Position numbers and translations under genes: made by a program
NCBI GenBank assembly: GCA_007132715.1
Contig: SLOE01000007.1
Coordinates: forward strand, 1 to 43,174
Direction of reading: 5' to 3'
Length of the DNA: 43,174 nt
Source of the DNA: Bacteroidales bacterium
GTDB taxonomy: Bacteria > Bacteroidota > Bacteroidia > Bacteroidales > PUMT01
Part shown: piece after piece, positions 8,035 through 17,520 of the stretch
How positions within the stretch are numbered: the stretch's first letter is position 1
Layout: every line of letters begins with the position of its first letter
Notes under the pieces: generated by a model
The model's input: only the letters and a program-made list of their open reading frames with translations
Database searches by the model: none
What the model was told of the DNA's origin: nothing

Positions 8035-9049
8035 ATCTCCTCCATTTGTCAATGAGCTGCTGCATGTCATCCGGAAGTTCTGTTTCAAACCACAGATCCC
8101 GGCCCGTTGCAGGATGCTTAAAGCCAAGTGTTCTTGCATGGAGTGCATGTCGGGGTAAAACCCTGAAACAGTTTTGAACGAACTGTTTGTATTTTGTAAA
8201 GGTGGTGCCACGCAGTATCTGGTCGCCGCCATATCTTTCGTCATTGAAAAGGGGATGACCCATGTGTTCCAGATGCACCCTTATCTGATGTGTCCTGCCG
8301 GTTTCCAGCCTGCATTCAATATGACTGATGTAGCCGAGGTCCTCAACCAGCCGGTAATGGGTGAGGGCATGCTTTCCCTGGCTGCCATCGGGAAATACAT
8401 CCATTCTCATCCTGTCTTTGAGGTGCCGGCCTATATGCCCCTCCATGCTGCCTTCTGCCGGCCCGGGCCTTCCCCAGACTAAGGCATCGTACTCCCTCCT
8501 GGTCTTTCTTTCGAAAAACTGCCTGGCCAGCCGGTTCATGGCTAATTCGGTTTTTGCCACTACCAAAAGCCCGCTGGTGTTCTTGTCTATCCTGTGTACC
8601 AGTCCGGGCCTGAGCTCTCCCGATTTGAAAAGGGGCATTTCCCTGAACCTCCAGGCAAGTGCATTAACCAGGGTGCCCGTATAGTTTCCGTGCCCCGGGT
8701 GTACAACCATCCCGGGATCCTTGTTCACCACAACAAGGTGGTCATCTTCATAGATCACATTTACCGGGATATCTTCAGGTAAAAGCTCAACTTCCCTGGG
8801 GGGATGAGCCATGACTATTGTGATGATATCACCGGGGCGTACACGGTAGTTTGATTTTGCGGGGGAATCGTTCACCAGTATGTTACCTGCTGTGGCGGCA
8901 TTCTGTATGCGGCTCCTTGAAACATTCTCAATCCGGTTAACAAGGAACTTGTCAATCCTGAGCAGCTTCTGACCCGGGTCAGCTTCAAACCTGAAATGTT
9001 CATACAGGTCGGCTGCATCATTGATATCCTCTCCGGGCTGATGGGTCAT
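8009..9049 (-). CDS. rluD: RluD-family 23S rRNA pseudouridine synthase
   Basis: The product has 346 residues. It isomerises uridines to pseudouridine in 23S rRNA; in well-studied members these are in helix 69. An S4 RNA-binding domain occupies about residues 28-90 (LLRIDKFLVNRIENVSRSRIQ). The catalytic domain follows, with GLVHRIDKNTSGLLVVAK, in which D155 is the expected catalytic aspartate, then REYDALVWG and GRTHQIRVHLEHMGHPLFND. Length is typical for RluA/RluD enzymes. Only 5 bp separate it from the upstream T9SS protein gene, so the two are co-transcribed. The exact uridine targets cannot be told from sequence; an RluC-like specificity is possible, although an RluD gene is the usual one at this locus in Bacteroidota. 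Confidence 0.92.
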   Translation of the reverse strand: MTHQPGEDINDAADLYEHFRFEADPGQKLLRIDKFLVNRIENVSRSRIQNAATAGNILVNDSPAKSNYRVRPGDIITIVMAHPPREVELLPEDIPVNVIYEDDHLVVVNKDPGMVVHPGHGNYTGTLVNALAWRFREMPLFKSGELRPGLVHRIDKNTSGLLVVAKTELAMNRLARQFFERKTRREYDALVWGRPGPAEGSMEGHIGRHLKDRMRMDVFPDGSQGKHALTHYRLVEDLGYISHIECRLETGRTHQIRVHLEHMGHPLFNDERYGGDQILRGTTFTKYKQFVQNCFRVLPRHALHARTLGFKHPATGRDLWFETELPDDMQQLIDKWRRYTGSREET

Positions 9050-9054
9050 ATGGA

Positions 9055-10905
9055 CTATTTAATGAGGATTTTTCTTGTTTCAAGGTGGTCATTTCCGGTT
9101 TCGGCACGGATGAAATAGATACCTGCCGGGAATTTTGAAACATCCATGCTTGTTTCCGTACCGGGCACCCGGTAAACGGTCTGCCCCAAAGTGTTTATAA
9201 GGCTGATGGTCGCAGCACGCAGGTCAATGCCCGGTTCCAGATCGAAAAAGATCACATCACTGGCGGGATTGGGATATACCCTCATGATCTCATTAATAAC
9301 AGGATCGGTTACATTCATAGGCCTGTGCCTCATGCCCAGTACTGGGCGTACCATCAGTGATCCTTCAAATGAGGAGTTCTTCCACTCTCCATGAATATTG
9401 TAGTAATTCCTGCTGCGGTTATTGCGGTTTACATCAAATCCTATATTGAGAAAACTGCTGCTGGTTTGTATTATGCCGACATAGAAGACCTGGGATACAG
9501 GTATTGCCTCATCCAGCCGGTATGTATGAAAGCTGTTCACTCCATCCTCATACTCGGGTCTGAAATCTTCCTGGGAATATACCAGGTTGCCCGGACGCCC
9601 GCTATCATCGTCCCATACGGCAAGCTTGAAATGTTGCCTTGATGCATCGTTGAGTGACTGGTTAAAATATATTTTAACAGCCCTTAATGTGTCGGCCCTG
9701 TAGGCCCTGAACCTGCAAGCAATCCGTGCATTCTCCGCACCTCCTCCCGAAAGCCCGTATCCATTCTCTGCAGATCCGTCATCCAGGGCAAAGTAGTTGC
9801 CGAAATCCTGGTAATATATAACCGTATCATTGTTATCCGGTTCAAGTCCGTCCACTGTAAGCCAGGCCCTGATCCTGAAACGTGCGGAGTCCGGACTTGC
9901 CGATGTGAACGACCATGTAAGGTCGGCATCGAAATTGTGTATCTCTCCGGGGCCTATAACAGTTGATCCGCCTGAGAAGTTGTGGGCCGGCCGGTTTTCA
10001 TAGATATCATAGATCGAAAAATGCCGTTGCACACTTCTTGTTATGATATCGTTGTTACGGTAGGATACCGGGAGTACCGAACCCATTTCGGCAATCCTTC
10101 CTGCACGGAACTGTTCCCAAGGCATGGCTTCGTAATTGTTCAGGGCAGACCTTATGGGTTCCGTAAATGCAACATCGCTGAATACCGTATCGGTGTAGGA
10201 CCTGTTCCTGTCCAGAACAACATAATCTATATGCCAATGGTCGGCATTACCCATCGATCCCGGATTAATCCTGTTATCGGCAATGCTGGCAATATTGCTG
10301 AACCGGAACCGGAATCCCTCCATGAGGTAGATGGTATCGGTAACAGGAATCATTGCGAGCCGGAATTCATGCAGGCTGTCACCGGGAACAGACCATACGA
10401 TACTCCAGCTCTCAGTCGAGGGTGACCAGAACTCCACCCTGAGCGAATCATGGGGCTGCGGCACATCCCCTCTTCCCTGGGGCTGGTAGAAAAAACTCAG
10501 GTAGATACTGTCAGCCGGCATGTAGCTGAGGTTTATCGGATTTGAGGTCAGCCTGTCGGCCAGGAATGGCCATATCGTTGCATGCTCGTAAAGAGCACCG
10601 GTTTCATCTATTGCATCAAGAGTTGCAACACCGACAGATACAGGGTTTACCGGGTAATTTGTATTAATATATACGTACCTGTCTGCCCATTTGGTATGGT
10701 CGGGATATACCTCAGAACCTGAAAAATCATCAAAAAAGGGCAGTTCAATCAGGCCCGCAGACGATTTAAGCACGGGATGCTTAAGGTGCTGCTCCCTGAC
10801 GGCATTATTGACCTGGAGTCCGCCAAGAACTTCCTGAGGCCGGCCGGTGACACCTGTAAGGAACAGGAGCAGGATGATACTACCATATAATACTATCTTC
10901 ATCAT
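9055..10905 (-). CDS. Secreted protein with type IX secretion sorting domain
   Basis: The product has about 617 residues from the ATG at 10905; the next codon is also ATG (10902) and could be used instead. The longer frame to 10983 is rejected because its extra N-terminus is antisense-like and the signal peptide (MMKIVLYGSIILLLFLTGVTG) begins here. The start overlaps the end of the PASTA gene by 26 bp. After the signal peptide there is a beta-rich region (from LPFFDDFSG) resembling concanavalin/MAM-type lectin folds. The C-terminal ~75 residues form a T9SS type A sorting domain: VYPNPASDVIFFDLE, ISLINTLGQTVY, FPAGIYFIRAE and a final KILIK. It is therefore expected to cross the outer membrane through the Por machinery and be anchored or released. 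No enzyme motif is visible. Confidence 0.85.
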   Translation of the reverse strand: MMKIVLYGSIILLLFLTGVTGRPQEVLGGLQVNNAVREQHLKHPVLKSSAGLIELPFFDDFSGSEVYPDHTKWADRYVYINTNYPVNPVSVGVATLDAIDETGALYEHATIWPFLADRLTSNPINLSYMPADSIYLSFFYQPQGRGDVPQPHDSLRVEFWSPSTESWSIVWSVPGDSLHEFRLAMIPVTDTIYLMEGFRFRFSNIASIADNRINPGSMGNADHWHIDYVVLDRNRSYTDTVFSDVAFTEPIRSALNNYEAMPWEQFRAGRIAEMGSVLPVSYRNNDIITRSVQRHFSIYDIYENRPAHNFSGGSTVIGPGEIHNFDADLTWSFTSASPDSARFRIRAWLTVDGLEPDNNDTVIYYQDFGNYFALDDGSAENGYGLSGGGAENARIACRFRAYRADTLRAVKIYFNQSLNDASRQHFKLAVWDDDSGRPGNLVYSQEDFRPEYEDGVNSFHTYRLDEAIPVSQVFYVGIIQTSSSFLNIGFDVNRNNRSRNYYNIHGEWKNSSFEGSLMVRPVLGMRHRPMNVTDPVINEIMRVYPNPASDVIFFDLEPGIDLRAATISLINTLGQTVYRVPGTETSMDVSKFPAGIYFIRAETGNDHLETRKILIK

Positions 10906-11731
10906 AAGGTAAGTCGTCCATGAGAATTTCCAGTGTATCCGGAGCAGGGAGAAGAGTTGAGTCGATCGACATCCAGAGGTCAATTATTGATCCCAGCCTG
11001 ATCTGCAAACCTTCGGAATATTCAGGTCGCTGACGCCAGACAAATGCGTTGATAGAATCCTCTTCATTTTTTACGGTAGTGTCATACAATGTGGCACCCA
11101 GGTTCAGCGAGGCTTCAAGTATTCTGCTCCTTGCCTCTTCCTTGTCAAGATACAGTACATCGGGTACATACGTGGTCCTTGTGCTGAGACCCTCCCCCAG
11201 TACCAGATCTATAGCCTCTCCGCGTACGATCAGCTCTCCGGGTTCAATATCGTTGCCTTCATATTGCTGTCGCAACACATTGTTCATAGCTATGTCCGGC
11301 ACATAGATCAGTCTGCCTACCTCAAGTCCCTGGGTCTCTATTATTGCCCTGGCCTGTCTTAATGAAACGCCTGTTACATCAGGCATAGCAACCCTCTCAG
11401 GGTTCATTGCATTTATGGTAAGGAATATTGTGCGGTTCTCCTTTACCCGGAAATTGGGCGGGGGGTTCTGATCTATGACCGTGCCCCTTGCTTCGTGACT
11501 GATAAACACCGAATCTGCCACCTGGTACCTGAGCCTTCGTGCTCCGGTAACCATTTCTGCCTCACTGACCGTCAATCCCCTTAGATCAGGCACAGCATAA
11601 GCCCTTCCATGCCTGGTGTAGATTTTCAATCCCACGAAAATGGTCAGTATTACAAAGGTTGATATACCGGCTATTATTGCAAGATGTTTCCAGAATGCCC
11701 TGCTTATAAGGAATCTAACGAATTTCTTCAT
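10880..11731 (-). CDS. Membrane-anchored PASTA-domain protein
   Basis: The product has 283 residues with a short cytoplasmic N-terminus, one transmembrane helix (~17-37, HLAIIAGISTFVILTIFVGLKIY) and three consecutive PASTA domains outside (~45-110, 113-180, 185-255). Examples are YAVPDLRGLTVSEAEM, VAMPDVTGVSLRQARAIIE and TYVPDVLYLDKEEARSRI. PASTA domains bind muropeptides or beta-lactam-like ligands in Ser/Thr kinases and penicillin-binding proteins, but there is no kinase or transpeptidase domain here. Its position upstream of rluD and ddl suggests a role in peptidoglycan sensing or organisation. This kinase-free form is the usual one in Bacteroidota; the molecular function is not established. 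The 3' end overlaps the start of the T9SS protein gene. Confidence 0.88.
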   Translation of the reverse strand: MKKFVRFLISRAFWKHLAIIAGISTFVILTIFVGLKIYTRHGRAYAVPDLRGLTVSEAEMVTGARRLRYQVADSVFISHEARGTVIDQNPPPNFRVKENRTIFLTINAMNPERVAMPDVTGVSLRQARAIIETQGLEVGRLIYVPDIAMNNVLRQQYEGNDIEPGELIVRGEAIDLVLGEGLSTRTTYVPDVLYLDKEEARSRILEASLNLGATLYDTTVKNEEDSINAFVWRQRPEYSEGLQIRLGSIIDLWMSIDSTLLPAPDTLEILMDDLPYDEDSIIW

Positions 11732-11845
11732 TCAATGCGATGTAACCTGGTTTATTTTAAATACTACCTGAATTGAAACGGAAAGCTTCAATTACTATTA
11801 TACTACTCTGCCAATTATTGCAGTGCCGAACATTTTTAATACCTC

Positions 11846-11862
11846 AAAAATGCTTGAAGCAT
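11846..11862 (-). terminator. Possible weak terminator after the acyl-CoA synthetase gene
   Basis: On the minus strand a short stem, ATGCT/AGCAT, with a 3-base loop is followed by TTTTT. It lies 17 bp after the stop codon of the acyl-CoA synthetase gene. The stem is only 5 bp, so termination may be partial. Confidence 0.35.
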
Positions 11863-11878
11863 CGATCAATGTAACTCA

Positions 11879-13792
11879 CTAATCATTCATCATGAGTTTA
11901 TTGATTGCTTCAACATTCCTGGGGTTACATACGTCTTTAGATTCTACGGTGTAAAGATAGTCAATTCTCTCCTTGTATCTCTCGGTTATCTTACCTCTTA
12001 CTATCTTCAGGGTGCTGTTCAGTAAGTGGTTGCTCTCCGTGAAAGCCTCATCAAGAACCCCTATTGAGGCAGGAAGCCATCTTTGCGGGAACATTTTTTC
12101 ATATTTTCTCCCAATCCTGTATTCGTTCAGCTCCAGCTCCAGCAATTTGAGCATGGCGATCTGCCCCTCCTTTGTATCCGGTTTCAGGTTTTTCTGGCTG
12201 AGCCACCTCTTCAGTGCTTCCCTGTTTGGTACTATAAGAGCCACTGTATAGGGGTTCTGGTTATTGTAAAGCATGCACTGGTCAATGAACTGTGATTGTC
12301 CTGCAAATGCTTCCTCAATACCTTCCGGACTGTATTTTTCGCCGTCATCGGATATAAGAAGGCTCTTGAAACGGCCAAGCACATAGAGAAAGCCGTCTTC
12401 ATCCATGTATCCCATATCGCCCGTGTAGAGCCATCCGTCCACTATTGTTGAAGCGGTTGCTTCCTCATTTTGCCAGTAGCCCTTCATCACGTTTTCACCT
12501 TTGATGACTATTTCACCCTTTTCGCCGGTTGGAAGCTCGTTTTTTTCATCGTCACAGATCTTTAATTCCATATCGGTTACGAGGTATCCTGACGATCCGA
12601 GCTTGTGTTTTTTTTCTGAATTGGATGATATTATGGGCGAAGCCTCTGTCAGCCCATAACCCTGGAACATCGGGATCCCCAGGGCATAGAAAAACCTTTG
12701 AAGTTCTATGTCAAGCAGAGCTCCGCCTCCAATGAAGAACTTGAGCCTGCCCCCGAAATTCTCGCGGACCTTCGAAAAGAGTATCTTGTCGAACAGCGAT
12801 ACAAGTGGTCTAAGCAGGAACCTCATGCCTTTGCCTTTGTTCCGGCCTGTACCGTTGTAGGTGTAGGCAATGCTGAGTCCCCAGTCAAAAAGCTTTTTAG
12901 CTGCTTTCCCTTTTTGCCTGACCCCGCCTTCGATGTTTTTCCTGAAATTTTTAGCCAGTGCGGGGACACTCAACAGGAACACGGGTCTTATCTCCTTAAT
13001 ATTGTGTGGTATATTCTTAAGTGTTTCCATAGGGGTTTTGCCCACCTGGATTGATGCCATGCTGGCACCGGCCGATATCAGCGTATATATCCCTGCCGTA
13101 TGAGCAAATGCATGATCCCATGGCAGTATGAGCAGGGTGGTGTACCATTCCGGAACTTCCATCAGGCTTCTTGCCTGTTCTACATTTGCTGTGTAGTTAC
13201 GGTGTGAAAGGATGATCCCTTTCGGATCGGCAGTGGTACCAGAGGTATAACAGATATTTGCATAGTCGTCACTTTTTATTGACTTCCAGCGCTCATCAAA
13301 TTTCCCGGGCTCATTTTCAAGAACTTTTTTCCCGGCCTCCCTGATATCAGAATACAGCATGTCTTTATCGTCCATCTCCTCCGGCTTGTCAAGCAGTACT
13401 ACCTTTTCAAGTACGTCAAGCTCTCTTTTGAGATCCTTCAGCTTGTGGGCCTGGCCGCCCGAAACTATTATCATAAGTGCTCCTGAATGTTCGAGCCGGA
13501 ACTTTATTTCAGAAGCATCACCAAGCTTCACTGACAGCGGAATATTGACCGCACCTGCATAGAGCACGGCAAGTTCTGAAATGACCCAGTCATTGCGGCC
13601 TTCAGACAGCAGGGCAATGCGGTCTCCCTTGCTGATACCCATGTTTATCAGCCCTGCAGAGAACTCGGCAACTGCCTGCCGTATTTCCCGGTAGGAGGTA
13701 CTTTCATATTTATCACCTGATTTTTCAAGCATAAGCGGATTATCTCCGTACCTGCTGACACTGTTTTCAAACAGTTCAATTATTGTCTGCAT
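11879..13792 (-). CDS. Long-chain fatty acid--CoA ligase (AMP-forming)
   Basis: The product has 637 residues and is an adenylate-forming enzyme that activates fatty acids to acyl-CoA through an acyl-AMP intermediate. The nucleotide-binding motif YTSGTTADPKG is at 182-192. GYGLTEASPIIS follows, and the C-terminal domain begins around YTGDMGYMDEDGFLYVLGRFKSLLI, the hinge and AMP-ribose contact region. In this class the usual catalytic-lysine region is extended, as in FadD15/ACSL-type enzymes, which fits the length above 600. It starts 35 bp after nadE and could share its transcript, though the functions are unrelated. The exact chain length preference cannot be told from sequence. The enzyme probably works at the inner face of the cytoplasmic membrane, feeding lipid synthesis or beta-oxidation. 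Confidence 0.9.
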   Translation of the reverse strand: MQTIIELFENSVSRYGDNPLMLEKSGDKYESTSYREIRQAVAEFSAGLINMGISKGDRIALLSEGRNDWVISELAVLYAGAVNIPLSVKLGDASEIKFRLEHSGALMIIVSGGQAHKLKDLKRELDVLEKVVLLDKPEEMDDKDMLYSDIREAGKKVLENEPGKFDERWKSIKSDDYANICYTSGTTADPKGIILSHRNYTANVEQARSLMEVPEWYTTLLILPWDHAFAHTAGIYTLISAGASMASIQVGKTPMETLKNIPHNIKEIRPVFLLSVPALAKNFRKNIEGGVRQKGKAAKKLFDWGLSIAYTYNGTGRNKGKGMRFLLRPLVSLFDKILFSKVRENFGGRLKFFIGGGALLDIELQRFFYALGIPMFQGYGLTEASPIISSNSEKKHKLGSSGYLVTDMELKICDDEKNELPTGEKGEIVIKGENVMKGYWQNEEATASTIVDGWLYTGDMGYMDEDGFLYVLGRFKSLLISDDGEKYSPEGIEEAFAGQSQFIDQCMLYNNQNPYTVALIVPNREALKRWLSQKNLKPDTKEGQIAMLKLLELELNEYRIGRKYEKMFPQRWLPASIGVLDEAFTESNHLLNSTLKIVRGKITERYKERIDYLYTVESKDVCNPRNVEAINKLMMND

Positions 13793-13827
13793 ATTTTTGG
13801 AGTTTATTCTTTTTGGTTTATTGAGAG

Positions 13828-15483
13828 TTATATTTTTGCCACTAAAGGCATCCTGCGGCCGTTACCGAAGGCCTTACTGCTCACCCTTAAAACGGGTGGT
13901 GACTGGTATCGCTTGTACTCTGAAATATTAACCATTTGTACAACCTTGTCAACCAGCTTTTCGTCAAAACCTTCACTTGCTATCCGGCCTGTATGCTTTT
14001 GTTGTTCGATATATCTGAACAGTATTCTGTCAAGAACTTCATAGCCGGGAAGGGTGTCGGTATCTTTCTGGTTTGGTCTGAGCTCGGCTGAAGGGGCTTT
14101 TTCAATTACCCTTTCGGGGATGATCTCTTCATTCCTGTTTATATATCCGGCCAGTTCCCGGATCTGGGTTTTGTAAACATCACCCAGCACGGAAAGTGCC
14201 CCGTTCATGTCGCCGTAAAGGGTGGTGTAACCTACGGCCGCTTCACTTTTGTTTGATGTGTTCAGCATCAGAAAGCCGAACTTGTTGGATATTGCCATAA
14301 GCAGGGTCCCTCTTATCCTGGCCTGGATATTCTCTTCGGCAACATCTTCGGGAAGCTCACCAAACAATGGCTTAAGGGACTTGCGGTACATTTTGGCAAG
14401 AGGCTCAATGTCAATTTCACTGTATGAAATGTTAATGTTCTCAGCCATTTTCTTTGCATCTTCCCCTGATTCGGATGCAGAGTATTGTGAAGGCAGAAAA
14501 ACGGCATGAACATTTTCATGACCAAGTGCTTCGGCTGCCAGCACCGCTGTAACGGCCGAGTCAAGTCCCCCCGACAGACCTACCAAAGCTTGTGAATTCC
14601 CTGTTTTATTGAAATAATCCCTTATTCCCAGCACCAGGGCACGGAACAACATCTCCATGATACCGGTCTGTTTATGATCTGTCACGTGCGGGGGAGTGTT
14701 CATGACTTCATCCAGGTCATAGATCTGAAAGTCCTCCTCAAACCATTGAACCCTGTCAAACAGATCACCATTCTGGTTCACTACCAGAGACCCACCCTCA
14801 AATATCAGGTCGGTATTGGCCCCTACCTGGTTTACCATGAACAGGGGAATGCCATATTTTTTTGAGGTTTTGGTAAATATCTCCTTTTTGTCGCTGATCT
14901 TTGTCCACGCAAAGGGTGAAGCAGAGATATTGACTATAAAATCCGGGTTCTGACCTATCAGTTCCTCCATTGGCTGTACCTTGTACAACCTTGTATTTTC
15001 CTGGCCGTTATCAAAGCTCTGGTCATACCACAGGTCCTCACATATGGTTATGGCTATCCTGCTTCCCTTGTATTCGACAATATTGAAATTTTCGTTGGGC
15101 TCGAAATACCGGTATTCATCAAAGACATCATAATCGGGGAGTAGGGTTTTATGGTGAATGCTTTTGATCTTTCCCTCATAAAGAAAAAAGGCTGAGTTGT
15201 ACAGTCTTTTTCCTTCCCGGCCGGGATTATGTGAAGGCGAGCCGATAATTACGGCAATGTCGGTGCATATTCTGGCGATCTTTTCAACAGCCTCCTGGCA
15301 TCTGCTTACAAAGTCAAGGTAATCAAGCATGTCGTGCGGGGGATACCCGCAAACGGTCATTTCCGGGAATATTACAAGATCGGCATTGAATTGCTGTGCC
15401 TTTTTTATGCAGAAGACGATTCTTGTCAGGTTTTCATTTATGTTCCCAACGTGAAGGTTTATCTGTGCCAGGGCGATCTTCAT
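13828..15483 (-). CDS. nadE: Glutamine-dependent NAD+ synthetase
   Basis: The product has 551 residues and makes NAD+ from nicotinic acid adenine dinucleotide, ATP and ammonia taken from glutamine; it is the last step of NAD synthesis. The N-terminal nitrilase-type glutaminase domain has the expected triad: E41 (FPEMTVCGYPP), K112 (HHKTLLPDYDVFDEYRYFEP) and C148 (ITICEDLWYD). The C-terminal synthetase domain has the pyrophosphate loop SGGLDS at 304-309 and the conserved LNTSNKSEAAVGYTTLYGD. Length suits the bifunctional type. It lies 42 bp after the small barrel-protein gene and close to gldB on the other strand; nadE next to gldB is a known Bacteroidota arrangement and supports both calls. 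Confidence 0.95.
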   Translation of the reverse strand: MKIALAQINLHVGNINENLTRIVFCIKKAQQFNADLVIFPEMTVCGYPPHDMLDYLDFVSRCQEAVEKIARICTDIAVIIGSPSHNPGREGKRLYNSAFFLYEGKIKSIHHKTLLPDYDVFDEYRYFEPNENFNIVEYKGSRIAITICEDLWYDQSFDNGQENTRLYKVQPMEELIGQNPDFIVNISASPFAWTKISDKKEIFTKTSKKYGIPLFMVNQVGANTDLIFEGGSLVVNQNGDLFDRVQWFEEDFQIYDLDEVMNTPPHVTDHKQTGIMEMLFRALVLGIRDYFNKTGNSQALVGLSGGLDSAVTAVLAAEALGHENVHAVFLPSQYSASESGEDAKKMAENINISYSEIDIEPLAKMYRKSLKPLFGELPEDVAEENIQARIRGTLLMAISNKFGFLMLNTSNKSEAAVGYTTLYGDMNGALSVLGDVYKTQIRELAGYINRNEEIIPERVIEKAPSAELRPNQKDTDTLPGYEVLDRILFRYIEQQKHTGRIASEGFDEKLVDKVVQMVNISEYKRYQSPPVLRVSSKAFGNGRRMPLVAKI

Positions 15484-15525
15484 TTTATTGTATATTTTGT
15501 AGTCCTGATATTTTTAACGTCAAAT

Positions 15526-16179
15526 TCAGAAAAGCAATCCGATCCTCAGTGAAACCGAGTTCAGGAGGGCTTTATACTGGTCGCCGGAAGCAATATCAAT
15601 AAACCTGTGCCGGTATTCAAACCCGGCGACTACGGCTGATTCACCACCCAGTGAATAGTGTATGCCGGCAGCGAAATGATATGAGAAGTTGAACATATTG
15701 ATCTCATCGGCAAAACTTTCATTATTGATGCCAGATGCGGCAATATCTGCCCTGGACCTGACATTGAAGTGGCCGCCCATACCGATCCTGGCAAATATCG
15801 TGGTATAGCCTATCTCCCTTGTCGTAAACTTCAGTCCCAGGGGCAGGTTGATGTACTGCAGCTTGTAGATTACCTCACTGCCTGGTGGGATGGTGTCGGT
15901 TGAACCCTCAAAGCGGAAGGTCAATGCTTCGTCAAATTTCAATTTTCCTCCTGTGCTGTTGATTGAGAGGCCTGTTGAGAATGCATAATTACTGCTGAAG
16001 AAGTTATCCATCTCAAACCCGGTATCAAGGCCTCCCCTAATCCCGGCAAATTCGGCATTACGCGTTTCAGGGGCCAGCCACGCAATTTGCGGATCGGCAA
16101 AAATAGTAAAGCGAACCCCCTGTGCCGTTGATGTAAAAGCCATGCAGAGAAGGATAAATGTGATGATTAAAACTCTCAT
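15526..16179 (-). CDS. Small outer-membrane beta-barrel protein (PorT-like)
   Basis: The product has 217 residues. A clear signal peptide (~1-19, ending TSTAQG) is followed by alternating-hydrophobicity strands typical of an 8-10-stranded barrel. Recognisable strands include YINLPLGLKFTTREIGYTTIFARIGMGGHF and FSYHFAAGIHYSLGGESAVVAGFEYRHRF, and the terminal strand is NSVSLRIGLLF. Strings such as LNLPLxLKF and a final short strand are usual in Bacteroidota porin-family/PorT-type proteins. PorT itself is a T9SS component, and gldB is nearby, but the similarity is general and I do not claim it is PorT. It is upstream of nadE by 42 bp on the same strand. Confidence 0.78.
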   Translation of the reverse strand: MRVLIITFILLCMAFTSTAQGVRFTIFADPQIAWLAPETRNAEFAGIRGGLDTGFEMDNFFSSNYAFSTGLSINSTGGKLKFDEALTFRFEGSTDTIPPGSEVIYKLQYINLPLGLKFTTREIGYTTIFARIGMGGHFNVRSRADIAASGINNESFADEINMFNFSYHFAAGIHYSLGGESAVVAGFEYRHRFIDIASGDQYKALLNSVSLRIGLLF

Positions 16180-16407
16180 ATAGTAAGATTTTTTTTATGT
16201 GCCATTACAGCAGCTATATTGGAATTTAATGTTTGTCTAACTAATACCTTGATCCGGTGATGCCGAAAGAAACCAAAATTTTATCTTTACAGTCTGTTCA
16301 GTATTTATTACGTATAGCAGGTACCAGACAAAATTAACCAAAAAAATCGTTTGGTAAACCATAATATTTTATAAACGGCAGGACAGCCAAAATCTTCAAG
16401 CATAATA

Positions 16408-17463
16408 ATGCATACGACAAGAGGCATACCTAAATCCGGCAGGGGGTCACACAGTCTGGGCTTTCTTATTGTCTTTCCGGTACTTGTAACTTCAGGGTTG
16501 CTGATGGCATGTTCAGACAGGGTGCCGGCACCCGATATAAGCGGTATCGAGGCCGGGATTGAAATAATGCGCTTTGATGCTGACCTCTTTGAATTGGATA
16601 TTGACAGCATTCCTGAGCAGATTGCTGATTTGGAGGACAGGTACGGAGATTTTTTCGATATTTATTTCAATCTTATTATCCGCATTGGCAATCCCGCATC
16701 GCCTGCTTTTCTCGGACATCTCAGGAGGTTCCTGACAGATTTTGACATTTACCGGGTAAAAACAGGTGTAGACGAGGTATTTCCGGATCTCGCCTGGCTT
16801 GAAGAAGACCTGGAACGGGCATTCCGTTACTTCATGTACTATTTCCCCGGCTACCGGGTTCCCGATATATACACCTACATTTCGGGGTTCAACCAGTCCG
16901 TCGTTACCTCTGAGGGCATCATAGGCATAGGCCTGGACAAATATCTTGGAACCGGTCATGTTTTTTACTCACAGTTGCAACTGCCGGTGTATCAGAGGCA
17001 GATCATGCACCCCGGAAAGGTCGTATCGGATTGTATGATGGCATGGGCGATGATGGAATTTGAGTTTGATGACAGTGAGGATAACCTGCTCAGCCATATT
17101 ATTCATCACGGGAAAATGCTTTACTTTCTTGATGCTGTCCTTCCCGGTCAGCATGATACACTGAAAACAGGTTTTACTGAACAGCAGCTTCAATGGTGCA
17201 GGAGGAACGAAAACCTCATGTGGACCTACCTGGTTGAGAACAAATTACTCTTCTCTGCCGATGTGAGGACAATCAGCAGATTTGTGAATCCTGCTCCCTT
17301 TACAAGGGAGTTTACAAGTGAATCTCCCGGCAGGGCAGCTCTCTGGCTGGGCTGGCAGATTGTCTCCTCCTACATGAACCGTAACCGGAATGTAACTCTT
17401 AAAGAACTGATGGAAGATACCGATTACCAGAGAATACTAAACCAGGCCAGGTACAGGCCTTAA
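16408..17463 (+). CDS. gldB: Gliding motility / T9SS-associated lipoprotein GldB
   Basis: The product has 351 residues. A hydrophobic signal (~16-34) ends in the lipobox LLMAC with C35 as the lipidation site, so the mature protein is a lipoprotein. The body has the GldB pattern: IMRFDADLFELD, LxxRYGDFFDIYFNLIIRIGNP, YYFPGYRVPDIYTYISGFNQSV, IGIGLDKYLG and LPVYQRQIMHP. GldB is required for gliding in Flavobacterium, and homologues are widespread in Bacteroidota, including non-gliders with a T9SS. The divergent neighbour group contains nadE, matching the known gldB-nadE neighbourhood. fhs follows after 57 bp in the same direction. The N-terminus before the hydrophobic segment is rather long, so a later start is possible, though no better ATG before the lipobox was seen. 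Confidence 0.88.
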   Translation: MHTTRGIPKSGRGSHSLGFLIVFPVLVTSGLLMACSDRVPAPDISGIEAGIEIMRFDADLFELDIDSIPEQIADLEDRYGDFFDIYFNLIIRIGNPASPAFLGHLRRFLTDFDIYRVKTGVDEVFPDLAWLEEDLERAFRYFMYYFPGYRVPDIYTYISGFNQSVVTSEGIIGIGLDKYLGTGHVFYSQLQLPVYQRQIMHPGKVVSDCMMAWAMMEFEFDDSEDNLLSHIIHHGKMLYFLDAVLPGQHDTLKTGFTEQQLQWCRRNENLMWTYLVENKLLFSADVRTISRFVNPAPFTREFTSESPGRAALWLGWQIVSSYMNRNRNVTLKELMEDTDYQRILNQARYRP

Positions 17464-17520
17464 AGGCTTTCCGGGATAAGTGCCCGGTGTTACCGGTATT
17501 AACGAAAAAAATCAATTATT

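Noticed and set aside
7550-8158. 202-residue + strand open frame opposite ddl and rluD
   Set aside because: Antisense to two well-supported genes, low-complexity and without recognisable motifs.
10906-10983. 26-residue N-terminal extension of the T9SS protein
   Set aside because: It overlaps deeply with the PASTA gene and hides the signal peptide that begins at 10905.
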